A stretch of DNA of 64,000 bases, taken from NCBI RefSeq assembly GCF_900110105.1, contig NZ_FOCL01000002.1, forward strand, positions 62,001-126,000, written 5' to 3'. Source of the stretch: Mucilaginibacter gossypiicola (GTDB taxonomy: Bacteria; Bacteroidota; Bacteroidia; Sphingobacteriales; Sphingobacteriaceae). Shown here piece by piece: positions 51,296-59,664 of the stretch. Numbering within the stretch: position 1 is the stretch's first letter; the number at the start of each line of letters is the position of its first letter. The notes under the pieces are model-generated. The model saw only the letters and a program-made list of their open reading frames with translations. It did no database searches and was not told the origin of the DNA. The position numbers and the translations under genes are program-made.

Positions 51296-53239
51296 ATGAG
51301 AAAACTTTTAACCTTGTTTTTTTTACTAAACGTCGTTGTAACCTATGCCCAAGTTAAGCCTTCGGGCATTTTGCTAAACCTTAAAAATGCAAACACCAAA
51401 GCTGTAAAAGGCATTTCAGAGGTGAGGGCTTTGGATAGCAGCCACCCTGTTGAACTAAGTTTTCAAACGCATACTTGTGTTGGTGTAAACCGGGAAGACA
51501 ATAAATGGTACGTGCTTCCTTTAAATGATGTTTCCGGCAAAATTAGTGCGAATACAAATTTGTGGATCTTACCGCAGGACGCGCTTTCAAAAGATAATGC
51601 TTACCTGATCAAATTATCAGGCAGCGATTCGGTCACTGTCGTTTCAGAAAATGACCGGCTGAGGGTGAATGTATATTCTCCCAAATTTGAGTTACATACA
51701 GCCGAGGCCCGGCCTCATAGTGATTGTTTTAATAATCGTTATGCCCTAAACATACAGGGTGGCGATGCCTTTGCAAATACCTTAGCCGGTTTTTACTGGG
51801 GAACCATGCTGCAATCGGTAATAGAAAAAACCAAGGCTAAAAACTATCCTTACTCAAGCGGGTACGTTATCAGCACATTAAACCCAAAGGCTTACGCCGG
51901 TTCCTATCCCGACGTTGATCACGAATTTCAGATAAAAGGGCGGCTTGCCTTCGCTTCCGACCTTGATATTGATGTAGTGAAACGGATGATGGAACTTCAG
52001 TTTAAATTAATGCAGGACGATCCGGAAGGCTTGTTCCGGGATCCTTGTTCTGTTCAGCCAAGCGGCGAGCGTGAATACCATATCCGCAGAAACAGCCAAA
52101 ACAATAAAGTAAATGCCAACATGTTTTTATTAACCGGCAATATGGAAATTCAGGAGGAGGCCTTCCATTATTTTGAAGCTACAAAAGATTCTGCCTGGCT
52201 TAATAAAAATATCGACAACCTTGAAAAGGCCGCCGCGCTTACCATTGCAAATACCGACCAGTATGGACGTGTATGGTCTGACGTATATTATGAAGACCAG
52301 GTAATGAAAGATGGCCGGGAAACGATGTCGGGCGCATTGGCGGCCTATACATTTAAGTTGCTGGCACAAATGGAAAATATTTTAAACCGTGGAGACAAGT
52401 CGGGTTACTACAGTGAGCTTTCAAAAAAGATAGCCCAACAATTGGTTAAACCATTACCACAAGGATTTTGGGACGAGCAGGAACAAAGGTTTGTTGATTG
52501 GGTAGATAGAAGCGGCGTAAAGCACAATCATATCCATTTACTGGCTAATATTTTACCGGTGATCTTTGGTTATACAACCGAAGCTCAAACCAGGGCAGTA
52601 GCTAAACTTGTTAATTCAAACCTGGCCGAATTTCAACGGTTCCCAAGCTTTATTTCGGCAGATGTTGCGGCTTACGACAAAAATGAGATTGGCGACGGCG
52701 GCCCTTACGACCTTTGTGCCGCCGGGCGCTATTGGTGGTGGGATGCATCATACTGGAAATGGCTCAATAATACCGATATGCTTTATAAACAACTTAAAAC
52801 TGTTGCCGCCGAAGCCGTTAAAGACTCCTACTACATGGGCGAACGGTACGACATGAACCATGTTTATTATGTTGACAATAAAGATTGGCACGGTGCTGAT
52901 ATGTATTACGAATACCCATGCGTTTATACATCGGTACTGATAGATAATTACTTAGGCATTCAGCACAGTTTAAACGCCGATTTAAGCATTAACCCAAAGG
53001 TTAACGGTTACGGTACGGTTGAATTTACAAACCCGCTATACAACATTCGTTATACAGTTACTGCGAAAGGGTTCAAATTAAAAAACCTATCCAACAAGCC
53101 ACGCCGGTTTGCTGTAGATTTATCATCGGTGTTTAAAGGGAAACGGTTGAAGTTTGTTGGTAAGTCAAAAGCAGAAAGCCCAGATGCTGTAATTTCATTA
53201 GCGGCGAATGAAGAAGCGAGTTGGGTTATAAGTAAATGA
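51296..53239 (+). CDS. Secreted six-hairpin glycosidase-like protein
   Basis: 647 residues with a signal peptide (LTLFFLLNVVVTYAQ). After an N-terminal beta domain (~20-150) a helical body resembles the (alpha/alpha)6 barrel of six-hairpin glycosidases: LAGFYWGTMLQSVIEK, FKLLAQMENILNRGDKSG, GFWDEQEQRFVDWVDR, CAAGRYWWWDASYWKWLNN. A C-terminal beta sandwich starts near 560. Asp/Glu candidates include WDEQE and YYEYPC. No GH family can be assigned by eye. It may degrade a plant or bacterial glycan. Confidence 0.7.
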   Translation: MRKLLTLFFLLNVVVTYAQVKPSGILLNLKNANTKAVKGISEVRALDSSHPVELSFQTHTCVGVNREDNKWYVLPLNDVSGKISANTNLWILPQDALSKDNAYLIKLSGSDSVTVVSENDRLRVNVYSPKFELHTAEARPHSDCFNNRYALNIQGGDAFANTLAGFYWGTMLQSVIEKTKAKNYPYSSGYVISTLNPKAYAGSYPDVDHEFQIKGRLAFASDLDIDVVKRMMELQFKLMQDDPEGLFRDPCSVQPSGEREYHIRRNSQNNKVNANMFLLTGNMEIQEEAFHYFEATKDSAWLNKNIDNLEKAAALTIANTDQYGRVWSDVYYEDQVMKDGRETMSGALAAYTFKLLAQMENILNRGDKSGYYSELSKKIAQQLVKPLPQGFWDEQEQRFVDWVDRSGVKHNHIHLLANILPVIFGYTTEAQTRAVAKLVNSNLAEFQRFPSFISADVAAYDKNEIGDGGPYDLCAAGRYWWWDASYWKWLNNTDMLYKQLKTVAAEAVKDSYYMGERYDMNHVYYVDNKDWHGADMYYEYPCVYTSVLIDNYLGIQHSLNADLSINPKVNGYGTVEFTNPLYNIRYTVTAKGFKLKNLSNKPRRFAVDLSSVFKGKRLKFVGKSKAESPDAVISLAANEEASWVISK

Positions 53240-53256
53240 TGAAAAGGCTTTCCATC

Positions 53257-53340
53257 ACGTCATTGCGAGGCACGAAGCAATCCCCAACTTACAGAGCTGA
53301 TCTGCAGAGTTCGCGATTGCTTCGTGCCTCGCAATGACGT
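53257..53340. repeat. CATTGCGAGGCACGAAGCAATC palindrome (REP-like), copy 2
   Basis: 26-bp perfect arms: 53257-53282 (ACGTCATTGCGAGG then CACGAAGCAATC) and 53315-53340 (its inverse). It lies between the convergent glycosidase-like and E1 genes and probably works as a terminator. It is the longest member of this repeat family in the window. Confidence 0.85.
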
Positions 53341-53354
53341 TTTTATAAGTGTTG

Positions 53355-55334
53355 CTAATACCCCAACAATCTTTCCATACTCTCCTCCAGCCTCGTCTTA
53401 GCCAAAAATTGCTCTTCCAGGGCTTTGCTCATTGGGATAGCGGTATCCAGGCTACCGCAGCGCATTACCGGGGCATCAAGATATTTAAAACAATGCTCGG
53501 CAATGTGGGCGGCAATTTCGGCACCGAAGCCATTGGTTAGGGTATCTTCATGCAATATCAGCGCCCTACCTGTTTTTTTAACGCTGGCTTCAACAGTTTC
53601 CTGGTCCCAGGGTTGCAGGCTGCGCAGGTCGATAATCTCTATAGATTGATCTGGGTGCTTATCAGCATATTCCAGTGCCCAGTGCACGCCAAGGCCAAAT
53701 GTAATGATAGTAGCCTTTTCGCCCTGCTTAATGATATTGGCCTTGCCAATCTCAATCATTACATCATTATCAGGTATATCGGCACTGATACTTCGGTACA
53801 GGTATTTGTGTTCAAAATAAATTACAGGATTGGGGTCGTCAATGGCAGCGAGCAACAGTGCTTTGGCATCGGCCGGGAAGGCCGGATAAACGACTTTTAA
53901 ACCCGGAGTTTTGGTAAACCAGGCTTCGTTGCTTTGTGAGTGGAACGGGCCGGCACCGGTGCCGGCGCCCGCCGGCATCCGGATCACTACGTCAACACCT
54001 TGCGCCCAGCGATAGTGCGTTTTGGCAAGGTTATTAACAATTTGGTTAAAGCCACACGTGACAAAATCTGCAAACTGCATTTCAACTATCGCCTTATAAC
54101 CGTTAAGGGCAAGCCCCATACCTGCGCCAACAATTGCCGATTCGCATATCGGCGTATTACGAACGCGGGCTTTGCCAAACTCTTCCACAAAGCCCTGTGT
54201 AATTTTAAAGGCACCTCCGTATTCGGCAATATCCTGCCCCATGATCACCAGGTTGGGGTGTTTGCGCATGGCCTGCTTAAGGCCATCGCTAATAGCATCA
54301 ATATAGCGTTTATTGGTAACCGGCGAAGCTTTTGGCTGTACAACCGGGAAACTGTAAGGCTTATACATATCCTGTACTTCCGTGGCTACATCAGGTACAA
54401 TATCGGCTTCGGCGTAAACCTTTTCAATTTCGGATTCAATGAGGGCAGCAAATTCCTTACGGATCACTGGGATCATGTCTTTAAGTAAAACTCCTTCGGC
54501 AAGCAGGTATTTTTCAAAATTCGCTACCGGATCTTTTCCCGCCCACCATTCAAACAAGTTATTGGGTACGTATTTGGTGCCCGATGCTTCTTCGTGCCCA
54601 CGCATCCTGAAAGTCATACATTCCAGCAAAACAGGGCGAGGGTTTTCACGAATAGCTTTATTAATTGCAGTTATGGTATTATAAACTTCAAGCAGGTTAT
54701 TACCGTCAATACGGCGGCCTTCAATACCATAGCCAACGGCTTTATCAACCAGTTCGCGGCAGTTATATTGCTCGTTTGTTGGGGTAGAAAGGGCGTAACC
54801 ATTGTTTTCGATCAGGAATATCACCGGCAGTTTCCAAACAGAAGCAATATTGAGTGCTTCGTGAAAATCTCCTTCACTGGTAGCACCCTCACCGGTAAAA
54901 ACAAGTGTTGATTTTTTTTTGCCCGATAATACATCGGCTAAGGCAATACCATCGGCCAGGGCAAGCTGCGGACCAAGGTGCGAGATCATCCCGATGATCT
55001 TATATTCCTGGGTGCCGAAGTGGAAGGAGCGGTCGCGCCCTTTGGTAAAGCCCGAAGGTTTGCCCTGCCATTGCGCCATTAAGCGGGAAAGAGGGATATC
55101 TCTTGATGTAAAAACACCAAGATTGCGGTGCATGGGCAAAATATATTCATCGGTATTCATGGCCAGGGCGCTTCCTACAGCTATGGCTTCCTGGCCAATA
55201 CCCGAAAACCATTTGCCAATGCGCCCCTGCCTTAGCAGGATCAGCATCTTCTCTTCAACCATGCGCGGGAATAGCAATTTTTTATAAAATGCCAGCAAAG
55301 TATCATTATCGAGGTTTTTCCTGTCAAAAATCAT
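53355..55334 (-). CDS. Fused 2-oxoacid (branched-chain type) dehydrogenase E1 alpha/beta
   Basis: 659 residues. The alpha half (1-~325) has GRIGKWFSGIGQEA and the TPP motif GEGATSEGDFHEALN ... ENNGYALST. GEGA rather than GDG is typical of branched-chain E1-alpha. The beta half (~335-659) has MGQDIAEYGGAFKITQG, RVRNTPICESAIVGAG and FVTCGFNQIVNN. It decarboxylates 2-oxo acids with thiamine diphosphate for transfer to an E2. E2 and E3 are not in the window. A pseudogene of its C-terminus lies 2.3 kb upstream in window coordinates. Confidence 0.95.
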   Translation of the reverse strand: MIFDRKNLDNDTLLAFYKKLLFPRMVEEKMLILLRQGRIGKWFSGIGQEAIAVGSALAMNTDEYILPMHRNLGVFTSRDIPLSRLMAQWQGKPSGFTKGRDRSFHFGTQEYKIIGMISHLGPQLALADGIALADVLSGKKKSTLVFTGEGATSEGDFHEALNIASVWKLPVIFLIENNGYALSTPTNEQYNCRELVDKAVGYGIEGRRIDGNNLLEVYNTITAINKAIRENPRPVLLECMTFRMRGHEEASGTKYVPNNLFEWWAGKDPVANFEKYLLAEGVLLKDMIPVIRKEFAALIESEIEKVYAEADIVPDVATEVQDMYKPYSFPVVQPKASPVTNKRYIDAISDGLKQAMRKHPNLVIMGQDIAEYGGAFKITQGFVEEFGKARVRNTPICESAIVGAGMGLALNGYKAIVEMQFADFVTCGFNQIVNNLAKTHYRWAQGVDVVIRMPAGAGTGAGPFHSQSNEAWFTKTPGLKVVYPAFPADAKALLLAAIDDPNPVIYFEHKYLYRSISADIPDNDVMIEIGKANIIKQGEKATIITFGLGVHWALEYADKHPDQSIEIIDLRSLQPWDQETVEASVKKTGRALILHEDTLTNGFGAEIAAHIAEHCFKYLDAPVMRCGSLDTAIPMSKALEEQFLAKTRLEESMERLLGY

Positions 55335-55346
55335 AACGTAAAACTA

Positions 55347-55367
55347 ACGAAGTTTTTAAAACTTTGT
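55347..55367. repeat. ACGAAGTTTTTAAAACTTTGT imperfect palindrome, AAAACTTCGTAAGT family
   Basis: Matches the core of the 48261 palindrome with one mismatch in the right arm. Here it lies between the divergent E1 and DUF4198 genes, so it is not a terminator and may be a regulatory or mobile repeat. Confidence 0.5.
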
Positions 55368-55393
55368 ATGTTTGATGATACTATCAAAAAACT

Positions 55394-56245
55394 ATGAAGC
55401 GCACCTCTATTTTAATCATTATACTCCTGCTCATGATCGGTTTTGTGGCCAGCTCGCAGGACTTTTTTCTATTGCCACATAATTTTTACGTTCATAAAGG
55501 CGACAAGCTCAACCTGCATTTGTTGAGCGGCAGCGAGTTTAAACCCGAAAATGAATTTAAGTACGCCACAGCAAAGGCAACTAAGTTTATGCTGTACGAG
55601 GGCTCAAAAAAAACCGACCTTTCAAAACTTACCAACACCGCCGACAGCAGCCTGCTTACCTACGAGCTTCAAAACTCGGGCCTTGCACTGTTTGAATTGG
55701 TAAGAGATGACGAAACAGAATCGGAAAGAAATAAATTTATCAGGGCGCTGGAAAGCGAAGGGCTTGATAAAATGGCCGAAGAAGCCCGCGCCAGCAGTCA
55801 GCAGTACTTTGTTGAAAGATATCATCAGTCAACAAAAACCCTTATTTCTGTTGATAAGGCTAACGGAAAGGATTTTGATAAACCGCTGGGCGAAGATTAT
55901 GAAATTGTGATACAACAAAACCCTTATAAAGCTGCCTACGGCGACGATGTAACTGCCCAGATACTTTTCAAGGGTAAGCCAATGAAGGACGCCGTGGTAA
56001 TGCAATATGTACGTACTTTAAACGGCACCATTATTCCACAAAAGCTGCTGAGTGATAACAGTGGTTTGGTTTTCTTTAAGCTGAGCCGTGAGGGAGTTTA
56101 TATGATCAGCTCAACACATGTTGAGCCATCGCAGGATAAAAAGGCTGATTATGAAAACTGGACTGCCACATTCACTTTTGCATTCAGCAATACTGATGAT
56201 GCACCAAATACTTACCGTGAATTTGGCTTTGGAAACAAGCATTAA
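55394..56245 (+). CDS. DUF4198 family secreted protein
   Basis: 283 residues with a signal peptide (IIILLLMIGFVASSQ). The opening DFFLLPHNFYVHKGDKLNLHLLSG, the central NPYKAAYGDDVTAQILFKGKP, and the late NSGLVFFKLSREGVYMISS have the Ig-like beta pattern of DUF4198 proteins, often linked to metal transport or envelope functions in other phyla. There is no metal cluster motif. The last codons lie in a 69-bp direct repeat whose second copy is 265 nt away. Confidence 0.85.
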   Translation: MKRTSILIIILLLMIGFVASSQDFFLLPHNFYVHKGDKLNLHLLSGSEFKPENEFKYATAKATKFMLYEGSKKTDLSKLTNTADSSLLTYELQNSGLALFELVRDDETESERNKFIRALESEGLDKMAEEARASSQQYFVERYHQSTKTLISVDKANGKDFDKPLGEDYEIVIQQNPYKAAYGDDVTAQILFKGKPMKDAVVMQYVRTLNGTIIPQKLLSDNSGLVFFKLSREGVYMISSTHVEPSQDKKADYENWTATFTFAFSNTDDAPNTYREFGFGNKH

Positions 56246-56303
56246 TTAGCGACAGGTTTAAGTAGCAGTGGCAGTAATGAAAACGGCAGTTTTATAAGGA
56301 AAA
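56235..56303 (+). repeat. Direct repeat, copy A, containing the end of the DUF4198 gene
   Basis: 69 nt starting ACAAGCATTAATTAGC, ending near TTATAAGGAAA. About nine-tenths identical to copy B at 56500-56569. It covers the last codons (Lys-His-stop) and what was probably the original terminator region. Confidence 0.85.
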
Positions 56304-56310
56304 CAAACCA

Positions 56311-56375
56311 TGTCATTGCGAGCGCAGCGCGGCAATCGCACGGAAGCATATCCGCTTTGCATTGCATGCGATTGC
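56311..56375. repeat. GTCATTGCGAGCG/GCAATCG palindrome (REP-like), copy 3
   Basis: GTCATTGCGAGCGCAGCG (56312 onward) followed by GGCAATCGCA and then TGCGATTGCTTC at 56367-56377. Diverged member of the CATTGCGAG family; it lies inside the insert between the two direct-repeat copies. Confidence 0.6.
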
Positions 56376-56381
56376 TTCTCT

Positions 56382-56495
56382 CTTGCGCTCATCTGCGATG
56401 AGTGCTTAATATGGGCTTACGTTTGTAACGTAAGCGCCGTAAATGGCGTTACAAACGCCAAACCATATTAAACCCTCGTTAAAAACGAGCGCAAG
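56382..56495. repeat. Branched palindrome with two inner hairpins
   Basis: Outer arms CTTGCGCTC (56382-56390) / GAGCGCAAG (56487-56495) and TTAATATGG (56406-56414) / CCATATTAA (56463-56471) enclose two perfect hairpins: GCTTACGTT/AACGTAAGC (56415-56435, TGT loop) and TGGCGTT/AACGCCA (56444-56460, ACA loop). The two loops are complementary, so the RNA or DNA strand could fold as a junction with kissing loops. Confidence 0.75.
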
Positions 56496-56499
56496 TCAG

Positions 56500-56569
56500 A
56501 CAAGCATTAATTAGCGGCAGGTTTAAGTAGCAGCGACAGTAAAGAAAACGGCAGTTATATAACAGGAAA
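56500..56569 (+). repeat. Direct repeat, copy B
   Basis: 70 nt starting ACAAGCATTAATTAGC, duplicate of 56235-56303. Its 3' end supplies the left arm of the terminator at 56549-56598, which copy A has lost by base changes. Confidence 0.85.
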
Positions 56570-56598
56570 GCTCATCTATCCCTGTTATATAACTGCCG
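56549..56598. terminator. Terminator between DUF4198 and porin genes
   Basis: Perfect 18-bp arms CGGCAGTTATATAACAGG (56549-56566) and its inverse (56581-56598), 14-nt loop, adjacent to the porin stop at 56605. No long T-run. Confidence 0.7.
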
Positions 56599-56604
56599 CT
56601 TCGT

Positions 56605-57912
56605 CTAAAATTCAATATGCGCCCTTAGTGAAAATACGTTTACCGGCCCCCTGTCTTTATTATAGGCAGGGTTTAGTAAAAACTGGTATCCCGGTGTAAG
56701 CCAGAATTTCTTTTGATAGGCGTTGATCTTATAATCAAGCTCGGCAATAAATTCGGTGCCATAATTGAGTTTTCCATCACCTATTATAAAACCGTAGCCT
56801 CCTGCTGCAAGATAATCACGATGAGCGTTTGAGATGCCATTAGCTACAAAAGCCAGGCCTAACTCATCATCGCCACGGTTCCATGAACTGCCTTTAAGCA
56901 CACCACCAAAGCTTAGCGAGCGATCAATTTCGGTAAAATACCAGGTTTCGGTTTTGCCGTCATTATAACTTACTTTGGCAAACACGCCAAAATCTTTGGT
57001 TAAATACTGATCGGCACTGATACCAAACCCATATTTGTGCCTGCCCCAGGCTTGGGTAGTATCAACATTTGGTGCAGTCGGACTAAGCGCCAGTGCCTGA
57101 CGGTAGTCGCCCATTTTACCATTATTACGGAATCCCAGGATCCTGAAAGTACCTTTTTGGCCATTTAATGTATAGCGTTTTTCGTACTCTAAAGTCTGGG
57201 TATTGGCCCTGCCTACTTTCTGATCCCAGATGGCACCATTGGCAGTAGTGGTCGACATGGTGAAGGCAAAACGTAATGTCCAGTTTGGCTGTCCTAACTC
57301 GGTGTGTACGCCCAAAACGTAACCACGGGTGTTTGCCGGATAATCCCATGCTCCGTTATCCATCAAGCTCCAGTTCATGAACTGTGTACGCGGGTCATGG
57401 CTAAATTCATTGCCGTCATAAAAATCGGCCATGCCAAATTTACCTACAGTAACCGAAAAGTAGCGCTTGCTTTTTAACCCGGCTAATTGGTTGGCATCAT
57501 CGCTAATGGTGTCTTTATCCTTACCCCATTCAAAGTTTTGGGTAAAGTATAACCGGGCAATATAGATCTTTGGTTCCGCACCACCCACACGAAAAGTTTC
57601 GCCATTAGGGAAACCCGCTGCTCCTAAAGTTTTGCTCAAGCCAGCCCCACCGGAAAGCTCAGGGTTAAAATAAGCTTCGGCACCTTTCCAAAGTCTTGCG
57701 CCGCCAAAAAGTGTGGTGGTAATTGAGCTTTGTGTTTCCTCGCCGGTAAGCAGGCTGTTATCGCCGGTATAATCGGCATGGAACGATGGTTTGTATTGGG
57801 TAATTACTGTTTGCTGAAAATGGAAATTAAAACGCTGACGTTTAACGGTGTCCTGGCCAAAAGTAAGGCCGGCAATTAAAACAGGTATTATAGTAAGTAT
57901 TAATTTCTTCAT
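56605..57912 (-). CDS. Carbohydrate porin, OprB family
   Basis: 435 residues with a signal peptide (IIPVLIAGLTFGQ). Mature N-terminus FNFHFQQTVITQYKPSFHADYTGDNSL, GGARLWKGAEAYFNPELSGGAGL and long runs of amphipathic strands ending in VFSLRAHIEF match OprB-type porins, which form 16-strand barrels passing sugars across the outer membrane. There is no TonB plug. The gene stands alone with its own promoter box. Confidence 0.9.
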   Translation of the reverse strand: MKKLILTIIPVLIAGLTFGQDTVKRQRFNFHFQQTVITQYKPSFHADYTGDNSLLTGEETQSSITTTLFGGARLWKGAEAYFNPELSGGAGLSKTLGAAGFPNGETFRVGGAEPKIYIARLYFTQNFEWGKDKDTISDDANQLAGLKSKRYFSVTVGKFGMADFYDGNEFSHDPRTQFMNWSLMDNGAWDYPANTRGYVLGVHTELGQPNWTLRFAFTMSTTTANGAIWDQKVGRANTQTLEYEKRYTLNGQKGTFRILGFRNNGKMGDYRQALALSPTAPNVDTTQAWGRHKYGFGISADQYLTKDFGVFAKVSYNDGKTETWYFTEIDRSLSFGGVLKGSSWNRGDDELGLAFVANGISNAHRDYLAAGGYGFIIGDGKLNYGTEFIAELDYKINAYQKKFWLTPGYQFLLNPAYNKDRGPVNVFSLRAHIEF

Positions 57913-57931
57913 GGGTTATCAAAATTTGGCG

Positions 57932-57939
57932 CAAAAGTA
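57932..57939 (-). promoter_or_regulatory. -7 box of the porin gene
   Basis: TACTTTTG (minus), exact TAnnTTTG match 19 nt upstream of the porin start. Confidence 0.45.
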
Positions 57940-57953
57940 AGCTTTCGCGTTAA

Positions 57954-58601
57954 CTATGAACCACATTCCTCAAAAAACTGTTTCAAATAATCTTCCATAA
58001 AAGCGTGCCGTTGCGCAGCAATCGCTTTCCCGGCAGGAGTATTCATTTTATCCTTAAGCAATAACAGCTTTTCGTAAAAATGATTAATGGTTGGGGCGGT
58101 TGTGTTTTTGTACTCTTCTTTGGTCATATTAAGCTTTGGCTCAATTTCCGGGTTGTACAATTCCCGTCCTTTGAAACCGCCATAGGTAAAAGCACGGGCA
58201 ATGCCTATAGCACCAATGGCGTCCAGTCTGTCGGCATCCTGTACTACCTCTAACTCCGGTGAATGAAACGATTTTTGATCAAAGCTGGCCTTGAATGACA
58301 TGTGCCTGATGATTTGCTGTACATGTTTGATAACATCAGCATCAACATTCATGCTTTGCAGATAGTTGCCGGCCGTACGGGGTCCAATCTCCTCATCGCC
58401 GTTATGGAATTTACTATCGGCAATATCATGCAGCAAAGCAGCAAGTTCAACTACAAGCTGATCAGTTTTTTCTGTTTGATTGATGAGTTTTGCGTTGGTC
58501 CAAACGCGGTGAATATGCCACCAGTCGTGGCCGCCTTCGGCATTTTTGAGGGTATCGCGTACAAAATCAACAGTAGCGGCAATAAGTTTATCGTGTTCCA
58601 T
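57954..58601 (-). CDS. HD domain phosphohydrolase
   Basis: 215 residues from the ATG at 58601; an upstream in-frame TTG at 58610 overlaps the promoter box and is rejected. HDWWHIHRVWTNAKLI supplies the first His, LAALLHDIADSKFHNGDEE supplies HD, and VQDADRLDAIGAIGIARAF the last Asp: a complete HD metal site. Size and motifs match the YedJ/PgpH-like small phosphohydrolases. The substrate is unknown. The porin gene lies 41 nt beyond its end on the same strand, and the XRE regulator gene ends 53 nt upstream of its start. Confidence 0.93.
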   Translation of the reverse strand: MEHDKLIAATVDFVRDTLKNAEGGHDWWHIHRVWTNAKLINQTEKTDQLVVELAALLHDIADSKFHNGDEEIGPRTAGNYLQSMNVDADVIKHVQQIIRHMSFKASFDQKSFHSPELEVVQDADRLDAIGAIGIARAFTYGGFKGRELYNPEIEPKLNMTKEEYKNTTAPTINHFYEKLLLLKDKMNTPAGKAIAAQRHAFMEDYLKQFFEECGS

Positions 58602-58607
58602 CTTTTG

Positions 58608-58615
58608 CAAAGATA
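58608..58615 (-). promoter_or_regulatory. -7 box of the HD-domain gene
   Basis: TATCTTTG on the minus strand, exact TAnnTTTG match 6 nt from the ATG at 58601. It overlaps the upstream TTG, which supports the ATG start. Confidence 0.45.
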
Positions 58616-58654
58616 CTAAGCAAAAGATGGAACATTGGTATTGTGTATAAAACG

Positions 58655-58894
58655 TTAAGCCGCTACCGTTTTTTCTGTATTGATAAGTTCAGAAACTTCA
58701 ACCTCTAAAATAGAAGCAATCTGAAACAGCCTTTCAACGGTTATTTTTGTATAACCTAACTCTATTTTACTGTAGGCATTTTGCGATATACCTAACTTGG
58801 CTGCAAGGTATTCCTGGGTATAATTTAATCCTTCCCTGGTATGCCTGATGTTAGCGGCGATGGCCTTGATCTTAAAATTTAGCATATCTTTCAT
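58655..58894 (-). CDS. XRE family helix-turn-helix regulator
   Basis: 79 residues, a single Cro/CI-type HTH: IRHTREGLNYTQEYLAAKLGISQNAYSKIELG, then TVERLFQIASILEV. No sensor domain. It may regulate itself or the HD gene 53 nt downstream. Upstream sequence has two CAATTATA copies near 58898-58917, a possible operator. Confidence 0.92.
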   Translation of the reverse strand: MKDMLNFKIKAIAANIRHTREGLNYTQEYLAAKLGISQNAYSKIELGYTKITVERLFQIASILEVEVSELINTEKTVAA

Positions 58895-59116
58895 CCAATT
58901 ATATTTTAATTCAATTATAACTAACGAGAATAATTGAAGCCCGGATTTCAGATTTTGTAAAAAAAATCCAACTCGCCCGCCAGGATACAGGAGATTTTTT
59001 TAGGTTTTAATTAAAAGTAAATGCCATTAATGGCCCTATAAGCATGATTACGAAAAAAGTTACGCTTTGGTTTTAACTAAAACTATATTTTTTTTTAAAA
59101 AAGATTTTTTTAAAAA

Positions 59117-59144
59117 AAGCGACAGGCCTTAAGATCTGTCGCTT
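59117..59144. terminator. Terminator after the TonB-C-like gene
   Basis: Arms AAGCGACAG (59117-59125) and CTGTCGCTT (59136-59144), 10-nt loop; a long A run on the left becomes the T run for the minus-strand transcript that ends at 59167. Confidence 0.75.
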
Positions 59145-59166
59145 CCAAATATGTTTTATTAATAAA

Positions 59167-59664
59167 CTATTCGCTTAAATCGTAACTAACCGTAACCGAA
59201 GGCAATAAAGTAGCCGTTTCAAGCGGTACCTGGTTGTAAGATATGATAGGCCTGCGTTTGCTGTAGTAATCAAATGCGGCCTTCATGGTTGCATTACTGG
59301 TATTTGCCGGCGCATTAAAGTTGATAGAAAATGGCAAAATAAAATCATGCAGTTTTTCATGATCAGGAATAATCCATTTATGGTTCGATTTTTTTAGCGC
59401 CTCAATGATAGGCACTACCAGTATAGCATCATCGGCATAGTAAACTATGATCTTTTTAATGGTGCCTTTATCATCTGCAGTAAATTTAAACACAGCCGTG
59501 CCGGTAGCTTTCTTTTTAATGATCTCGGGCGATACAACAAGGCTGTCTTTAAAAAAGCGGTTCATAATAGGACTACCGCCCTGAAATGGAAATGCTAATT
59601 GTGTTTGTGCCTTAACTAATACTGATGATAAAATAAGTGTTATAAATAACAGGATCTTTTTCAT
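59167..59664 (-). CDS. Secreted protein with TonB C-terminal-like domain
   Basis: 165 residues with a signal peptide (LFITLILSSVLVKAQ). Residues ~40-120 (ATGTAVFKFTADDKGTIKK, IIEALKKSNHKWIIP) have the beta-alpha-beta pattern of the TonB C-terminal domain, here without a membrane anchor or proline stretch, then a tail with KRRPIISYNQVPLE. Probably periplasmic. It starts directly after the methyltransferase stop, so it is co-transcribed. Confidence 0.75.
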   Translation of the reverse strand: MKKILLFITLILSSVLVKAQTQLAFPFQGGSPIMNRFFKDSLVVSPEIIKKKATGTAVFKFTADDKGTIKKIIVYYADDAILVVPIIEALKKSNHKWIIPDHEKLHDFILPFSINFNAPANTSNATMKAAFDYYSKRRPIISYNQVPLETATLLPSVTVSYDLSE

